Under the pieces are notes generated by a model that had not been told where the DNA came from, did no database searches, and was given only the letters and a program-made list of their open reading frames with translations. A program made the translations under genes and the position numbers. From NCBI RefSeq assembly GCF_002874965.1, contig NZ_CP025624.1, forward strand, positions 310,001 to 374,000: DNA of 64,000 nucleotides, written 5' to 3'. Shown here one piece after another: positions 8,076 to 18,139 of the stretch. The stretch comes from Pseudomonas sp. NC02. Its GTDB lineage: Bacteria; Pseudomonadota; Gammaproteobacteria; Pseudomonadales; Pseudomonadaceae. The first letter of the stretch is position 1. Every line of letters starts with the position of its first letter.

Positions 8076-10330
8076 CTTCCACACTATTTGCCCGCCCGCA
8101 GTCGCGCGGCGTGCTCGCGCTGATGATCGCTTCGCTGCTGGGCCTGGGCTCGCAGGCACAGGCCGCTGCACCCGCTGTTGCGGTGCAGAGCACTGACGAC
8201 GGCTACAGCCTGACCCTCAAGCAACTGGGCCGTCGCGACACCATGAACCTGCAAGGCGTGGAAGCGTCCGACAGCGTCAACTTCGACATCCGTGCCGATG
8301 AAGTGGTGAAGGGCGCGCAACTGTTGCTCAAGTACAGCTACTCGCCGGCGCTGCTGGCGGACCTGTCGCAGATCAACGTGCTGGTCAACGACGAAGTCGC
8401 CGCCAGCCTGCCGCTGCCCAAAGAGGGCGCAGGTATCCAGCAGGAAAAACTGGTGCAGATTCCGGCGCACCTGATCACCGAATTCAACCGCTTGAGCCTG
8501 CAGTTCATCGGCCACTACACCATGTCCTGTGAAGACCCGCTGCACAGCAGCCTGTGGGCCAAGATCAGCAACAGCAGCGAGCTGAAAGTGCAGGTGCAGC
8601 CGATCGTCTTGAAAGACGACCTGTCGGTGCTGCCGCTGCCGTTCTTCGACAAGCGCGATGCGCGCCAGGTCAGCCTGCCGTTCGTGTTTGCCAGCGCGCC
8701 GGACAATGCCGCGCTGGAAGCTGCCGGTGCGCTGTCGTCGTGGGTAGGCGGCTTGGCCAGCTACCGGGGTGCGACGTTCCCGACCACCCTTGGCGAGATT
8801 CCGGCCAAGGGCAACGCCATCGTGCTGGTGCAAAGTACCCAGGCTGTGGATGTACACGGTGTGGCGGTCCCTGAGCCTAAAGGGCCGACCCTGACCCTGA
8901 TCACCAACCCCAACGACCCGAATGGCAAGCTGCTGATCGTCTCCGGCCGTGATGGCGCCGAACTCAAGCGTGCCGCCACCGCCGTGGTGCTGGGCAACCC
9001 GGTGTTGACCGGCAACAGCGTGGTCATCACCAGGCTCGACACCCTGGCCCCGCGCAGCCCTTACGACGCGCCGAACTGGCTGCCCAGCAACCGTCCGGTA
9101 CGCCTTGGCGAGCTGGTAGAACTGAAAAAACTCAACGTCTCCGGCTACAACCCGGGCCCGATCAGCGTCGACCTGCGCCTGCCGCCCGACCTGTTCAACT
9201 GGCGTGAAGAGGGCGTGCCGCTCAACGTCAAATACCGCTACACGCCGCAGCAGGTGTCCACCAACTCCTCCTTGCTGATCGGCCTGAATGACCAGTTCAT
9301 GAAGTCTGTCGCGTTGCCGTCGGTGAGCAACCTGGGCGGCGGGCAGAGCCTGCTGGACCAGCTGAAGAAAGACGAAACCCTGCCCCGTGAAGTGACGACC
9401 CTGTTGCCGATCAGCTCGGCTTCGCCCAAGTCCAAGCTGCAACTGCGCTTCATGTACGACTACATCAAGGAAGGCGAATGCCGGGACATCATCGTCGACA
9501 ACATGCGCGGTGCGATTGACCCGGACTCGAGCCTGGACCTGAGCAGCTACCAGCACTTTATCGCCATGCCGAACCTCGGCGTGTTCAACGATTCCGGCTT
9601 CCCGTTCACTCGCCTGGCTGACCTTTCGGAGTCGGCGGTGGTGATGCCGGACAACGTCGGCACCGATGAATTGAGCGCCTACCTGACTGTGATGGGCCGC
9701 TTCGGCGAGTCCACCGGCTACCCGGCCACCGCCGTCAAAGTGGTGCAGGCCAAAGACGTGCAAAGCGTTGCCGACAAAGACCTGCTGGTGCTCGCCACCG
9801 GCGGCAACCAGCCGCTGCTGCAGCAATGGCAGCAATACCTGCCGGCCACCAGTGACGGCCTGCAGCACCACTTCTTGTTGTCTGACCTGCCACGTTATGT
9901 GCGCAGCTGGATCAGCCCGGACGCCGCGGCCAACCAGCATACGGCCAATGCCGGCATCACCTTCAGCGGCCTGAGCAACAGCACCTGGTTCGCCGGCTTC
10001 CAATCACCGCTCAAGGCCGGGCGCAGCGTGGTGCTGATCGCCAGCAACCAGCCTCAGGGCCTGCTTGAAGCGACCTCGGCGCTGATTGGCGGTGACGACT
10101 ACAAAGACTCGATCCAGGGCAGCCTGGCGGTGGTGCAGGGCACGCAGATCAGCTCGTTGGTCGCGGACCAGCAGTACTACGTCGGCGACCTGAACTACTT
10201 CAAATTCATGCAATGGCAGCTGTCCCAGAACCTGGGCTGGATGCTGGCGATTACCTTCCTGGGGCTGCTGGTGCTGACCTGCCTGATCTACCTGGCACTG
10301 CGTGCCCGTGCAAAACGGCGGTTGGCATGA
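8072..10330 (+). CDS. wssC: WssC, cellulose synthase regulatory subunit (BcsB)
   Basis: 752 residues: signal peptide (about 1-32, ending AQAAAP), a long periplasmic region with two carbohydrate-binding/flavodoxin-like repeats, and one C-terminal transmembrane helix (LGWMLAITFLGLLVLTCLIY) followed by a basic tail. BcsB partners BcsA, forms the periplasmic side of the synthase and guides the glucan outward. Length fits the family. The ATG overlaps the wssB stop and the TGA overlaps the wssD start. Confidence 0.95.
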   Translation: MTSTLFARPQSRGVLALMIASLLGLGSQAQAAAPAVAVQSTDDGYSLTLKQLGRRDTMNLQGVEASDSVNFDIRADEVVKGAQLLLKYSYSPALLADLSQINVLVNDEVAASLPLPKEGAGIQQEKLVQIPAHLITEFNRLSLQFIGHYTMSCEDPLHSSLWAKISNSSELKVQVQPIVLKDDLSVLPLPFFDKRDARQVSLPFVFASAPDNAALEAAGALSSWVGGLASYRGATFPTTLGEIPAKGNAIVLVQSTQAVDVHGVAVPEPKGPTLTLITNPNDPNGKLLIVSGRDGAELKRAATAVVLGNPVLTGNSVVITRLDTLAPRSPYDAPNWLPSNRPVRLGELVELKKLNVSGYNPGPISVDLRLPPDLFNWREEGVPLNVKYRYTPQQVSTNSSLLIGLNDQFMKSVALPSVSNLGGGQSLLDQLKKDETLPREVTTLLPISSASPKSKLQLRFMYDYIKEGECRDIIVDNMRGAIDPDSSLDLSSYQHFIAMPNLGVFNDSGFPFTRLADLSESAVVMPDNVGTDELSAYLTVMGRFGESTGYPATAVKVVQAKDVQSVADKDLLVLATGGNQPLLQQWQQYLPATSDGLQHHFLLSDLPRYVRSWISPDAAANQHTANAGITFSGLSNSTWFAGFQSPLKAGRSVVLIASNQPQGLLEATSALIGGDDYKDSIQGSLAVVQGTQISSLVADQQYYVGDLNYFKFMQWQLSQNLGWMLAITFLGLLVLTCLIYLALRARAKRRLA

Positions 10331-11523
10331 ACCCTTTGCGTAGCGCGATCCTGGCGGTGATTGGCAGCACATTGCTTGCCGGTGCCGCCCAGGCACAGAC
10401 CTGCGATTGGCCGCTGTGGCAGAACTATGCCAAGCGCTTTATCCAGGACGATGGCCGGGTGTTGAACTCGTCCATGAAGCCGACGGAAAGCAGCTCGGAA
10501 GGGCAGTCGTACGCGATGTTCTTTGCCCTGGTGGGCAACGACCGGGCGACCTTCGACAAGCTCTGGACCTGGACCAAGTCCAACATGGCGGGCGCCGACA
10601 TCGGCCAGAACCTGCCGGCCTGGCTGTGGGGCAAGCGTGACGATGGCAAGTGGGGCGCGATCGACAGCAACTCCGCCAGCGACGCCGATTTGTGGATGGC
10701 CTATGCGTTGCTTGAAGCCGCGCGCGTGTGGAACGCACCGCAGTACCGCAGCGACGCGCAACTGGTGTTGGCCAACGTTGAACGCAACCTGATCGTGCGC
10801 GTACCGGGCCTGGGCAAGATGCTGTTGCCGGGGCCGGTAGGCTATGCACACGCGGGTGGCCTGTGGCGCTTCAACCCCAGCTATCAAGTACTGCCGCAAC
10901 TGCGCCGTTTTGCAAAAGAGCGCCCGAACGCCGGCTGGAACGAAGTGGCCGAGAGCAACGCGAAGATGCTCGCCGACCTGCCGAGCAATCCCCATGGCCT
11001 GGCGGCCAACTGGGTCGGTTATCGCGCCACCAGCGCGAACACCGGGCTGTTTATCGTCGACCCGTTTTCCGATGACCTGGGCAGCTACGACGCGATCCGC
11101 ACTTACCTCTGGGCCGGCATGACCGCCAAGAGCGACCCGCTGGCCGCGCCGATGCTCAAGGCCTTGGGCGGGATTTCCCGTGCCACTGCTGCGTCGGTCA
11201 GCGGTTATCCACCGGAGAAAGTCCACGTGCTGACCGGTGAAGTCGAGAAAAACAACGGCTACACGCCGACGGGTTTCTCGGCCTCCACCATGGCCTTCTT
11301 CCAGGCCCGGGGCGAAACCGCCCTGGCGCAATTGCAAAAGCAGAAAGTCGACGACGCCCTTGCCAAGGCGCTCGCGCCTTCGGCCCCGGACAGCGCCCAG
11401 CCGATTTACTACGACTACATGCTCAGCCTGTTCGGCCAGGGCTTCGCTGATCAAAAGTACCGTTTCGAACAAGACGGCACGGTGAAATTATCCTGGGAGT
11501 CTGCATGCGCCGTCACACGCTAG
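10327..11523 (+). CDS. wssD: WssD, periplasmic endo-1,4-beta-glucanase (BcsZ, GH8)
   Basis: 398 residues from the ATG overlapping the wssC stop, which gives a clean signal peptide ending AGAAQAQ before TCDWPLW. GH8 features: ESSSEGQSYAMFFAL with the likely acid E58, and SNSASDADLWMAYALLEA with D119/D121. BcsZ trims cellulose in the periplasm and is needed for normal export and fibre architecture. The 3' end overlaps wssE by 19 bases. Confidence 0.95.
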   Translation: MNPLRSAILAVIGSTLLAGAAQAQTCDWPLWQNYAKRFIQDDGRVLNSSMKPTESSSEGQSYAMFFALVGNDRATFDKLWTWTKSNMAGADIGQNLPAWLWGKRDDGKWGAIDSNSASDADLWMAYALLEAARVWNAPQYRSDAQLVLANVERNLIVRVPGLGKMLLPGPVGYAHAGGLWRFNPSYQVLPQLRRFAKERPNAGWNEVAESNAKMLADLPSNPHGLAANWVGYRATSANTGLFIVDPFSDDLGSYDAIRTYLWAGMTAKSDPLAAPMLKALGGISRATAASVSGYPPEKVHVLTGEVEKNNGYTPTGFSASTMAFFQARGETALAQLQKQKVDDALAKALAPSAPDSAQPIYYDYMLSLFGQGFADQKYRFEQDGTVKLSWESACAVTR

Positions 11524-14500
11524 CCATTGCGATTCTGGCGGCCCTGGCTTCCAGCGCCAGCTTTGCCGAAACCACTGACCCGCAAAGCCTGCTGATCGAG
11601 CAGGGCTATTACTGGCAGTCGAAAAAGAACCCGGAACGCGCCCTCGAGACCTGGCAGAAACTGCTGCGCCTGAGCCCTGAACAGCCGGATGCGCTGTACG
11701 GCATCGGCTTGATCCAGGTGCAACAACAGCGTCCGGCCGAAGCGCAAAAGTACCTGGCCCGCCTGCAGGCGTTGAGCCCGGTACCGCGCCAGGCCTTGCT
11801 GCTGGAGCAGGACATCACCGTCAACATCCCGGCCAACGCCAAGTTGCTGGAACAGGCCCGTGAACTCGGCGAGCCTGAAGAAGAGCGCGAACAAGCGGTG
11901 GCGCTGTATCGCCAGATCTTCCAGGGGCGCCAGCCCCAGGGCCTGCTTGCCCGCGAGTATTACAACACCCTGGGCTTCACGCCCAAGGGCACGAACGAGG
12001 CCATCGCCGGCTTGCAGCGTTTGTCCCGCGAGCGGCCGAACGACCCGATTGTGGCGCTGTTCCTGGCCAAGCATCTGGCGCGTAACCCGGCCACCCGCGC
12101 CGACGGCATCCGCGCCCTGGCCAAGCTGGCACCGAACAACGACGTGGGCGGCAACGCCGATGAAACCTGGCGCTTTGCGCTGATCTGGCTCGGCCCGCCG
12201 AAGAGCGACCAGGTGCCGTTGTTCCAGCAGTTTCTGGCTGCGCATCCGGACGACAGCGAAATCCGTGCGCTGATGAACAAGGGCATTGCCCAAGGCAAGA
12301 CCGGCGCCGGTTGGCAGCGTGATCCGCAGATGACCAAGGCGTTCAAGGCGCTGGATGATGGCGACCTGAAAACCGCCGAGCCGCTATTGGCGGCGCGCCT
12401 CAATGAAAAATCCAATGACGTCGATGCCCTCGGCGGCATGGGCGTGCTGCGTCAACAGCAGCAGCGTTTCAGCGAGGCTGAAAGCTACCTGGTTCAGGCC
12501 ACCCGTTTGCCGGGTGGCGCGGCATGGCAGTCGGCGCTCAATGATGTGCGCTACTGGAACCTGCTCAACCAGGCCCGTGACGCCCAGCGTGGCGGGCGCG
12601 GCAGCCAGGCCCGCGACCTGGTGGCCCAGGCCGAACGCTTGAACCCTGGCCAGCCCGGCGCTGCCGTGGCACTGGCGGGTTTCCAGGCCCAGGACAATCA
12701 GTTCGACACCGCCGAAGCCGGCTACCGCAAAGTGCTCGCCCGTCATCCTGGCGACCCGGACGCGCTGAGCGGCTTGATCAACGTGCTGTCCCAATCGGGG
12801 CAGCCGGAAGAAGCCTTGAAGCTGATCGACTCGGTGTCGCCCGCCGAGCGCGCGAAGTTCGCGCCGAGTGTGAAAATCACCGCGTTGCGCGCTACCCAGG
12901 TCGGCAAGCTGGCCGAGCAGCGGGGCGATTTGAAAGCCGCGCAAGCCGCCTACAAACAAGCCCTTGATGCCGACCCGGAAAACCCGTGGACGCGCTTCGC
13001 CCTGGCGCGCATTTACCTGCGCGACGGCCAGATTCGCAACGCCCGTGCCTTGATCGACGGCTTGCTGGCCAAGCAGCCGAACCAGCCGGACGCGCTGTAC
13101 ACCAGCACGCTGCTGTCGGCGGAGCTGGGTGAGTGGAAAAAGGCTGAAGAGACCCTGGCGCGTATCCCTGCGGGGCAACGTACCGCTGACATGAACGAGC
13201 TGGGTATCGATATCGCGCTGCACAAGCAGACCGACATCGCCATCGAGACCGCCCGCCGTGGCCAACGCCCGGAAGCCCTCGCGCTGCTGGGCCGCAGTGA
13301 AGCCATGACCCGGCAGAAGCCTGAGCGCCTGGCGGTGCTGGCGGCCGCTTATGTGGAAGTCGGCGCGACGCAGCAGGGCCTGGATATCATGCAGAAGGTT
13401 CTGGATAACAATCCGAACCCGACTGTCGACCAGAAACTGCTGTACGCCAATGTGCTGCTCAAGGCTAACCACTACACCGAGGCGGGCGACATCCTGCGTG
13501 AAGTGCAGGGCAAGCCGCTGAGTGAAACCGGTCGCCAGCGTTACGACGATTTGATCTACCTGTACCGGGTCAAACAGGCTGATGCCCTGCGTGAGAAAAA
13601 CGACCTGGTCGCGGCCTACGACATGCTGTCGCCGGCCCTTGCCCAGCGTCCCAACGACGCAATGGCGGTAGGTGCCCTGGCGCGGATGTACGCGGCCAGC
13701 GGCAATAGCAAAAAGGCCATGGAGCTTTATGCGCCGCTGATTCAGCAGAACCCGAACAACGCTCGCCTGCAACTGGGCCTGGCGGATATCGCGCTGCAAG
13801 GCCGTGATCGTGGCCTGGCGGAAAGCGCCAGTGAAAAGGCGCTGTCCCTGGAACCGGGCAACCCCGAGATCCTCACCTCGGCTGCGCGCATCTATCAGGG
13901 GCTGGGCAAGAACAACGAAGCCGCTGCACTGCTGCGCAAGGCGTTGGCGATTGAGAACAGCCAGAAGAGCCAGACGCAATTGGCTCAGGCCGGCTCCCAG
14001 AGCGCGCCTTACAACCCCTTCGTCGGCTTGCCGGGCCAGCGTCGCCAGGTCACCGACCTGACCGTTGCCGGCGCCGTGCCGCCGCCGATTGATGCACCGA
14101 CCAATGTCGTGCCGGACAATGCCCTGGCAGCCTCCGCGCGTCCGGCGTCGAACAACTGGAACGAGCCGTTCGAGCCACCGTCGAGCATTGCTGCACTCGA
14201 CACCGCCAACCTCAGCCCGGCACGTCGTGCGCTGGATACGATCCTGCGGGATCGCACCGGTTACCTGGTGCAGGGCTTGAGCGTTCGCAGCAACAATGGC
14301 GAAAGCGGCTTGAGCAAAATCACTGACGTCGAGGCGCCGTTTGAAGCGCGGATGCCGGTGGGTGATCTGAACGTTGCGCTGCGCGTGACGCCGGTGCACT
14401 TGAGCGCTGGTAGCGTAAGCGACGATGCCTTGTCACGTTTTGGCAAGGGCACCCCGAAACCGGCCGGCTCGCAGAGCGACACCGGTGTAGGTCTCGCTGT

Positions 14501-15341
14501 GGCGGTGGAAGATCCGGACAAGGGGCTCAAGGCTGACGTCGGTGTTAGTCCGCTGGGCTTTACTTACAGTACCGTGGTCGGTGGCGTCAGTGTGGCCCGA
14601 CCGTTTGAAGCCAATTCGAACTTCCGTTATGGCGTCAATGTATCCCGGCGTCCGGTCACCGATAGCGTGACGTCCTTTGCGGGTTCTAAAGACGGCGATG
14701 GGAATAAGTGGGGCGGCGTCACCGCCAATGGTGGCCGTGGCGAGTTGAGCTATGACAACCAGAAACTTGGTGTGTACGGCTATGGTTCGTTGCACGAATT
14801 GCTGGGCAATCACGTCGATGACAACACCCGTCTGGAATTGGGGAGCGGCATCTACTGGTACCTGCGCAACAACCCGTCCGACACCCTGACGTTAGGTATC
14901 AGTGGCTCGGCCATGGGCTTCAGTGAGAACCAGGGTTTCTACACCTACCGCCAAGGCGGGTACTTCAGTCCGCAACGCTTCTTCTCTCTAGGTGTTCCGG
15001 TGCGTTGGGCCCAGAGTTTTGACCGTTTCAGCTACCAGATAAAGAGCTCGGTGGGTGTGCAGCATATCGAGCAAGATGGCGTCGCTTATTTTCCAGGCCA
15101 CAAAGAGCTGGGTAATCAAGCATACGACTCCAGCAGCAAGACCGGCATCGGCTACAGCTTCAATGCCGCCGCCGAATACCGCCTCAGCTCGCGCTTTTAC
15201 CTGGGTGGCGAAGTCGGTCTCGACAACGCCCAGGACTATCGTCAGTACGTCGGTAACGCCTACCTGCGCTACTTGTTTGAAGACCTGAGCGGGCCTATGC
15301 CCTTGCCGGTCAGTCCGTACCGTTCCCCTTATTCGAATTGA
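11505..15341 (+). CDS. wssE: WssE, cellulose export outer-membrane protein with TPR scaffold (BcsC)
   Basis: 1278 residues: signal peptide (ending SSASFAE), a long TPR superhelix to about residue 830 (repeats such as PEQPDALYGIGLIQ and PENPWTRFALARIY), a low-complexity linker rich in Pro/Ala/Ser, and the BcsC C-terminal beta-barrel domain (about 920-1278) ending with aromatic strands (RQYVGNAYLRYLFEDL). It forms the periplasmic scaffold and outer-membrane pore for the polymer. Start overlaps the wssD 3' end. Full length. Confidence 0.95.
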   Translation: MRRHTLAIAILAALASSASFAETTDPQSLLIEQGYYWQSKKNPERALETWQKLLRLSPEQPDALYGIGLIQVQQQRPAEAQKYLARLQALSPVPRQALLLEQDITVNIPANAKLLEQARELGEPEEEREQAVALYRQIFQGRQPQGLLAREYYNTLGFTPKGTNEAIAGLQRLSRERPNDPIVALFLAKHLARNPATRADGIRALAKLAPNNDVGGNADETWRFALIWLGPPKSDQVPLFQQFLAAHPDDSEIRALMNKGIAQGKTGAGWQRDPQMTKAFKALDDGDLKTAEPLLAARLNEKSNDVDALGGMGVLRQQQQRFSEAESYLVQATRLPGGAAWQSALNDVRYWNLLNQARDAQRGGRGSQARDLVAQAERLNPGQPGAAVALAGFQAQDNQFDTAEAGYRKVLARHPGDPDALSGLINVLSQSGQPEEALKLIDSVSPAERAKFAPSVKITALRATQVGKLAEQRGDLKAAQAAYKQALDADPENPWTRFALARIYLRDGQIRNARALIDGLLAKQPNQPDALYTSTLLSAELGEWKKAEETLARIPAGQRTADMNELGIDIALHKQTDIAIETARRGQRPEALALLGRSEAMTRQKPERLAVLAAAYVEVGATQQGLDIMQKVLDNNPNPTVDQKLLYANVLLKANHYTEAGDILREVQGKPLSETGRQRYDDLIYLYRVKQADALREKNDLVAAYDMLSPALAQRPNDAMAVGALARMYAASGNSKKAMELYAPLIQQNPNNARLQLGLADIALQGRDRGLAESASEKALSLEPGNPEILTSAARIYQGLGKNNEAAALLRKALAIENSQKSQTQLAQAGSQSAPYNPFVGLPGQRRQVTDLTVAGAVPPPIDAPTNVVPDNALAASARPASNNWNEPFEPPSSIAALDTANLSPARRALDTILRDRTGYLVQGLSVRSNNGESGLSKITDVEAPFEARMPVGDLNVALRVTPVHLSAGSVSDDALSRFGKGTPKPAGSQSDTGVGLAVAVEDPDKGLKADVGVSPLGFTYSTVVGGVSVARPFEANSNFRYGVNVSRRPVTDSVTSFAGSKDGDGNKWGGVTANGGRGELSYDNQKLGVYGYGSLHELLGNHVDDNTRLELGSGIYWYLRNNPSDTLTLGISGSAMGFSENQGFYTYRQGGYFSPQRFFSLGVPVRWAQSFDRFSYQIKSSVGVQHIEQDGVAYFPGHKELGNQAYDSSSKTGIGYSFNAAAEYRLSSRFYLGGEVGLDNAQDYRQYVGNAYLRYLFEDLSGPMPLPVSPYRSPYSN

Positions 15342-15357
15342 TTGATAGGAGTCATCC

Positions 15358-16029
15358 ATGCCTGTTTCCGCTTCTGCTATTGCCGGCCTGACCCTGCTGG
15401 TATTGGGCGAAAGTCACATGAGCTTTCCTGATTCACTGCTCAACCCGCTGCAGGACAACCTCACCGCCCAGGGCGCCAAGGTTCACTCCATCGGCGCGTG
15501 CGGCGCCGGTGCAGCCGACTGGATCGTGCCGAAGAAAGTCGAGTGCGGTGCCGAGCGCCTGCCGGTTGGCAAGGCCGAGATTTTCGGCAAGAACGCCATG
15601 AGCACCACCCCGATCAAAGACCTGATCGCCAAGGACAAGCCGGACCTGGTGGTGATCATCATCGCCGACACCATGGCCTCGTACCCGGAGCCGCAGTTCC
15701 CGAAAGTCTGGGCCTGGAAAAGCGTGACTTCCCTGACCAAGGCCATCACCGAAACCGGCACCAAGTGCGTGTGGGTTGGGCCGGCGTGGGGCAAGGTCGG
15801 TTCGCAGTACAAGAAGGATGATGCGCGCACCAAGGTGATGTCGCAGTTCCTCGCCACCAACGTGGCGCCGTGCACCTACGTTGACTCGCTGACCTTCTCC
15901 AAGCCGGGCCAGTGGATCACCACCGACGGCCAGCACTTCACCATCGACGGCTACCAGAAGTGGGCCAAGGCGATCGGCGACTCCCTGGCGAAGTTGCCAC
16001 CGGCCGCCGTGGGCAAAGGAGCGCAATAA
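15358..16029 (+). CDS. wssF: WssF, SGNH-hydrolase-like protein for cellulose acetylation
   Basis: 223 residues, RBS AGGAG before the ATG. The front is a hydrophobic, signal-like stretch running directly into LVLGESHMSFPD (GDSx-like block, S19). Near the end, TTDGQHFTIDGYQ supplies the DxxH-type Asp/His of SGNH hydrolases. It lies between bcsC and the AlgF/I/J-like genes. In SBW25 WssF is linked to acetylation of the cellulose, probably by presenting or transferring acetyl groups in the periplasm. Ser and His are present, so it is probably catalytic. Overlaps wssG by one base (TAATG). Confidence 0.85.
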   Translation: MPVSASAIAGLTLLVLGESHMSFPDSLLNPLQDNLTAQGAKVHSIGACGAGAADWIVPKKVECGAERLPVGKAEIFGKNAMSTTPIKDLIAKDKPDLVVIIIADTMASYPEPQFPKVWAWKSVTSLTKAITETGTKCVWVGPAWGKVGSQYKKDDARTKVMSQFLATNVAPCTYVDSLTFSKPGQWITTDGQHFTIDGYQKWAKAIGDSLAKLPPAAVGKGAQ

Positions 16030-16694
16030 TGAAACGGATTACCCTGGGCCTGGCGACCTTGCTCGCCAGCGTCAGCGCCTACAGCGCCGACATCCCGCTT
16101 TACCCCACCGGCCCGGAGAAGGATTCGGCCTTCCTGCGCCTGGCCAACGGCACCGACGGCGAGCTGAAATTGTTGCCCCAGGGTTCCAAGGCCAGCCTGG
16201 TGTTGGGTGGCGACAAACTGGTGTCTGACTACCTGCCGGTGTCGGGCGGCAAGACCCCGATCAAGGGTGTGTTGAGCCAGGGCGGCAAGGATTCCGAGCT
16301 GGCCGTGACCGTCGCGCCGGGCGAGTTCGCCACCGTAGTGGCCGTGCCGGACGCCAAGGGCGGCACGCGCCAGTTGGTGATCCACGAACAGCCGGATGAC
16401 TTCAACGCACTGAAGGCCTCGCTGGCCTTTATCAACGCCGACGCCGCCTGCGTCGACGCGAGCCTGGAAGCCGTGGCGCAAAAAGCCGAACTGTTCAAGA
16501 AGGTCGCCGAAGGCGCGATTTCGCGCCGCATGATCAACCCGGTGGAGCTGTCGGTGCAGCTCAAGTGCGCCAACGCGCCGGTGGGCCAGCCGCTGACCTT
16601 CACCCTCAAGGCCGGCGAACGCTACAGCGTGCTCGCACTGCCATCGGCCGCCGGTTCGAGGTTGCTGTTTACCTCCGACACGCTCGCTAACTGA
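16029..16694 (+). CDS. wssG: WssG, AlgF-like periplasmic acetylation protein
   Basis: 221 residues, ATG overlapping the wssF TAA. Signal peptide MKRITLGLATLLASVSAYSA, then a beta-rich AlgF-like domain (DIPLYPTGPEKDSAFLRLAN...GDKLVSDYLP). AlgF is the periplasmic partner in alginate O-acetylation; WssG plays the corresponding part for cellulose. It is followed after 17 bases by wssH and has no enzymatic motif. Confidence 0.88.
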   Translation: MKRITLGLATLLASVSAYSADIPLYPTGPEKDSAFLRLANGTDGELKLLPQGSKASLVLGGDKLVSDYLPVSGGKTPIKGVLSQGGKDSELAVTVAPGEFATVVAVPDAKGGTRQLVIHEQPDDFNALKASLAFINADAACVDASLEAVAQKAELFKKVAEGAISRRMINPVELSVQLKCANAPVGQPLTFTLKAGERYSVLALPSAAGSRLLFTSDTLAN

Positions 16695-16711
16695 TCGGGC
16701 CCGACACCACC

Positions 16712-18127
16712 ATGGTCTTTGCCTCACTGGAATTCCTCACGCTGTTCCTGCCGGCCTTCCTGTTGATTTATGCGCTGGCCCGTCCGGGCTGGCGCAACGT
16801 CATCCTGTTGATCGGCAGCTGGCTGTTCTACGGCTGGTTGAGCCCGCTGTTCCTGTTCCTGCACATGGTGTTGACCGTGGTGGCGTGGGTCGGCGGTTTG
16901 CTGGTGGACCGTTCCCGTGAAGACGGCAAGGGCCGGGTGCGGCTGTTGATCGCGTTGATCGTGTTCAACACCGCGGTGCTGTGTTGGTACAAGTACGCCA
17001 ACATCGTCGCGGGCACCGTGAGTGAGGTGATCACCTGGTACGGCGCGATGCCGCTGGATTGGCAGCGCGTGGCGTTGCCGGCCGGGTTGTCGTTCATCGT
17101 GCTGCAGGCGATTTCGTACCTGGTGGATGTGCATCGGCACACGGTGCCGGTGGAGCGCAGCTTCATCAATTACGCGACCTATATCTCGATGTTCGGCCAC
17201 TCGATTGCGGGCCCGATCATTCGTTATGACTGGGTGCGGCGCGAGCTGAACCAGCGTTATTTCAACTGGCCGAATTTCAGCCTTGGCGCCCGGCGTTTCA
17301 TGATCGGCATGGGCATGAAAGTGCTGGTGGCCGACACCTTGTCGCCGTTGGTGGACATCGCCTTCCACCTGGAAAACCCGAGCCTGGTGGATGCCTGGAT
17401 CGGCTGCCTGGCGTACTCGTTGCAACTGTTTTTCGACTTCGCCGGCTACAGTGCCATGGCCATCGGCCTGGGCTTGATGCTGGGCTTCCACTTCCCGGAA
17501 AACTTCAACCGGCCATACCTCGCCAGCAGCATCCAGGACTTCTGGCGGCGCTGGCATTTGTCGCTGTCCAGCTGGCTGCGGGACTACCTGTACATCGCCC
17601 TCGGCGGTAACCGCGATGGCGTATGGCGTACCTACCGCAACCTGTTCCTGACCATGGCGATTGCCGGGTTGTGGCATGGCGGCGACAGTTGGAACTACCT
17701 GTTGTGGGGTTCGGCCCACGGTATCGCGTTGTGCATTGACCGGGCGTGGTCGCGCTCGAGCCTGCCGAGCATTCCGCCGGTGCTGTCGCACATCTTGACG
17801 CTGCTGTTTGTGTGCCTGGCCTGGACGCTGTTCCGCGCACCGGACTTCCATTCGGCACTGACCATGTACGCCGGCCAATTCGGCATGCATGGCATGGCCT
17901 TGGGTGATGCGTTGGCCGTGGCCATGCGCCCGGCCCATGGCATGGCCGCGTTGCTCGGTTTGGTGTGCATCATCGCGCCGATCTGGCAGACCCGCTGCGA
18001 GCAGCGTTTTGGTACGCAGCCCTGGTTTGTGGTGGCCGCATCCCTGTGGCCGGTGGCCGGGTTTGTGTTGTCGTTCGCGCTGATTGCCAGCCGCGATGCC
18101 GTGCCGTTTCTGTACTTTCAGTTCTAA
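16712..18127 (+). CDS. wssH: WssH, MBOAT O-acetyltransferase (AlgI-like)
   Basis: 471 residues, about ten or more membrane helices, starting MVFASLEFLTLFLPAFLL as in AlgI. MBOAT signature: FWRRWHLSLSSWLRDYLYI and the catalytic-His region IAGLWHGGDSWNYLLWGSAHG. It moves acetyl groups from a cytoplasmic donor across the inner membrane to the WssF/G/I proteins. It is 13 bases upstream of wssI. Full length. Confidence 0.93.
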   Translation: MVFASLEFLTLFLPAFLLIYALARPGWRNVILLIGSWLFYGWLSPLFLFLHMVLTVVAWVGGLLVDRSREDGKGRVRLLIALIVFNTAVLCWYKYANIVAGTVSEVITWYGAMPLDWQRVALPAGLSFIVLQAISYLVDVHRHTVPVERSFINYATYISMFGHSIAGPIIRYDWVRRELNQRYFNWPNFSLGARRFMIGMGMKVLVADTLSPLVDIAFHLENPSLVDAWIGCLAYSLQLFFDFAGYSAMAIGLGLMLGFHFPENFNRPYLASSIQDFWRRWHLSLSSWLRDYLYIALGGNRDGVWRTYRNLFLTMAIAGLWHGGDSWNYLLWGSAHGIALCIDRAWSRSSLPSIPPVLSHILTLLFVCLAWTLFRAPDFHSALTMYAGQFGMHGMALGDALAVAMRPAHGMAALLGLVCIIAPIWQTRCEQRFGTQPWFVVAASLWPVAGFVLSFALIASRDAVPFLYFQF

Positions 18128-18139
18128 GGAAGCCTGACG

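Noticed and set aside
8084..10003. 639-codon open frame opposite wssC
   Set aside because: It is antisense to a complete bcsB gene in GC-rich DNA, with His/Gln/Arg-rich non-protein-like sequence and no RBS.
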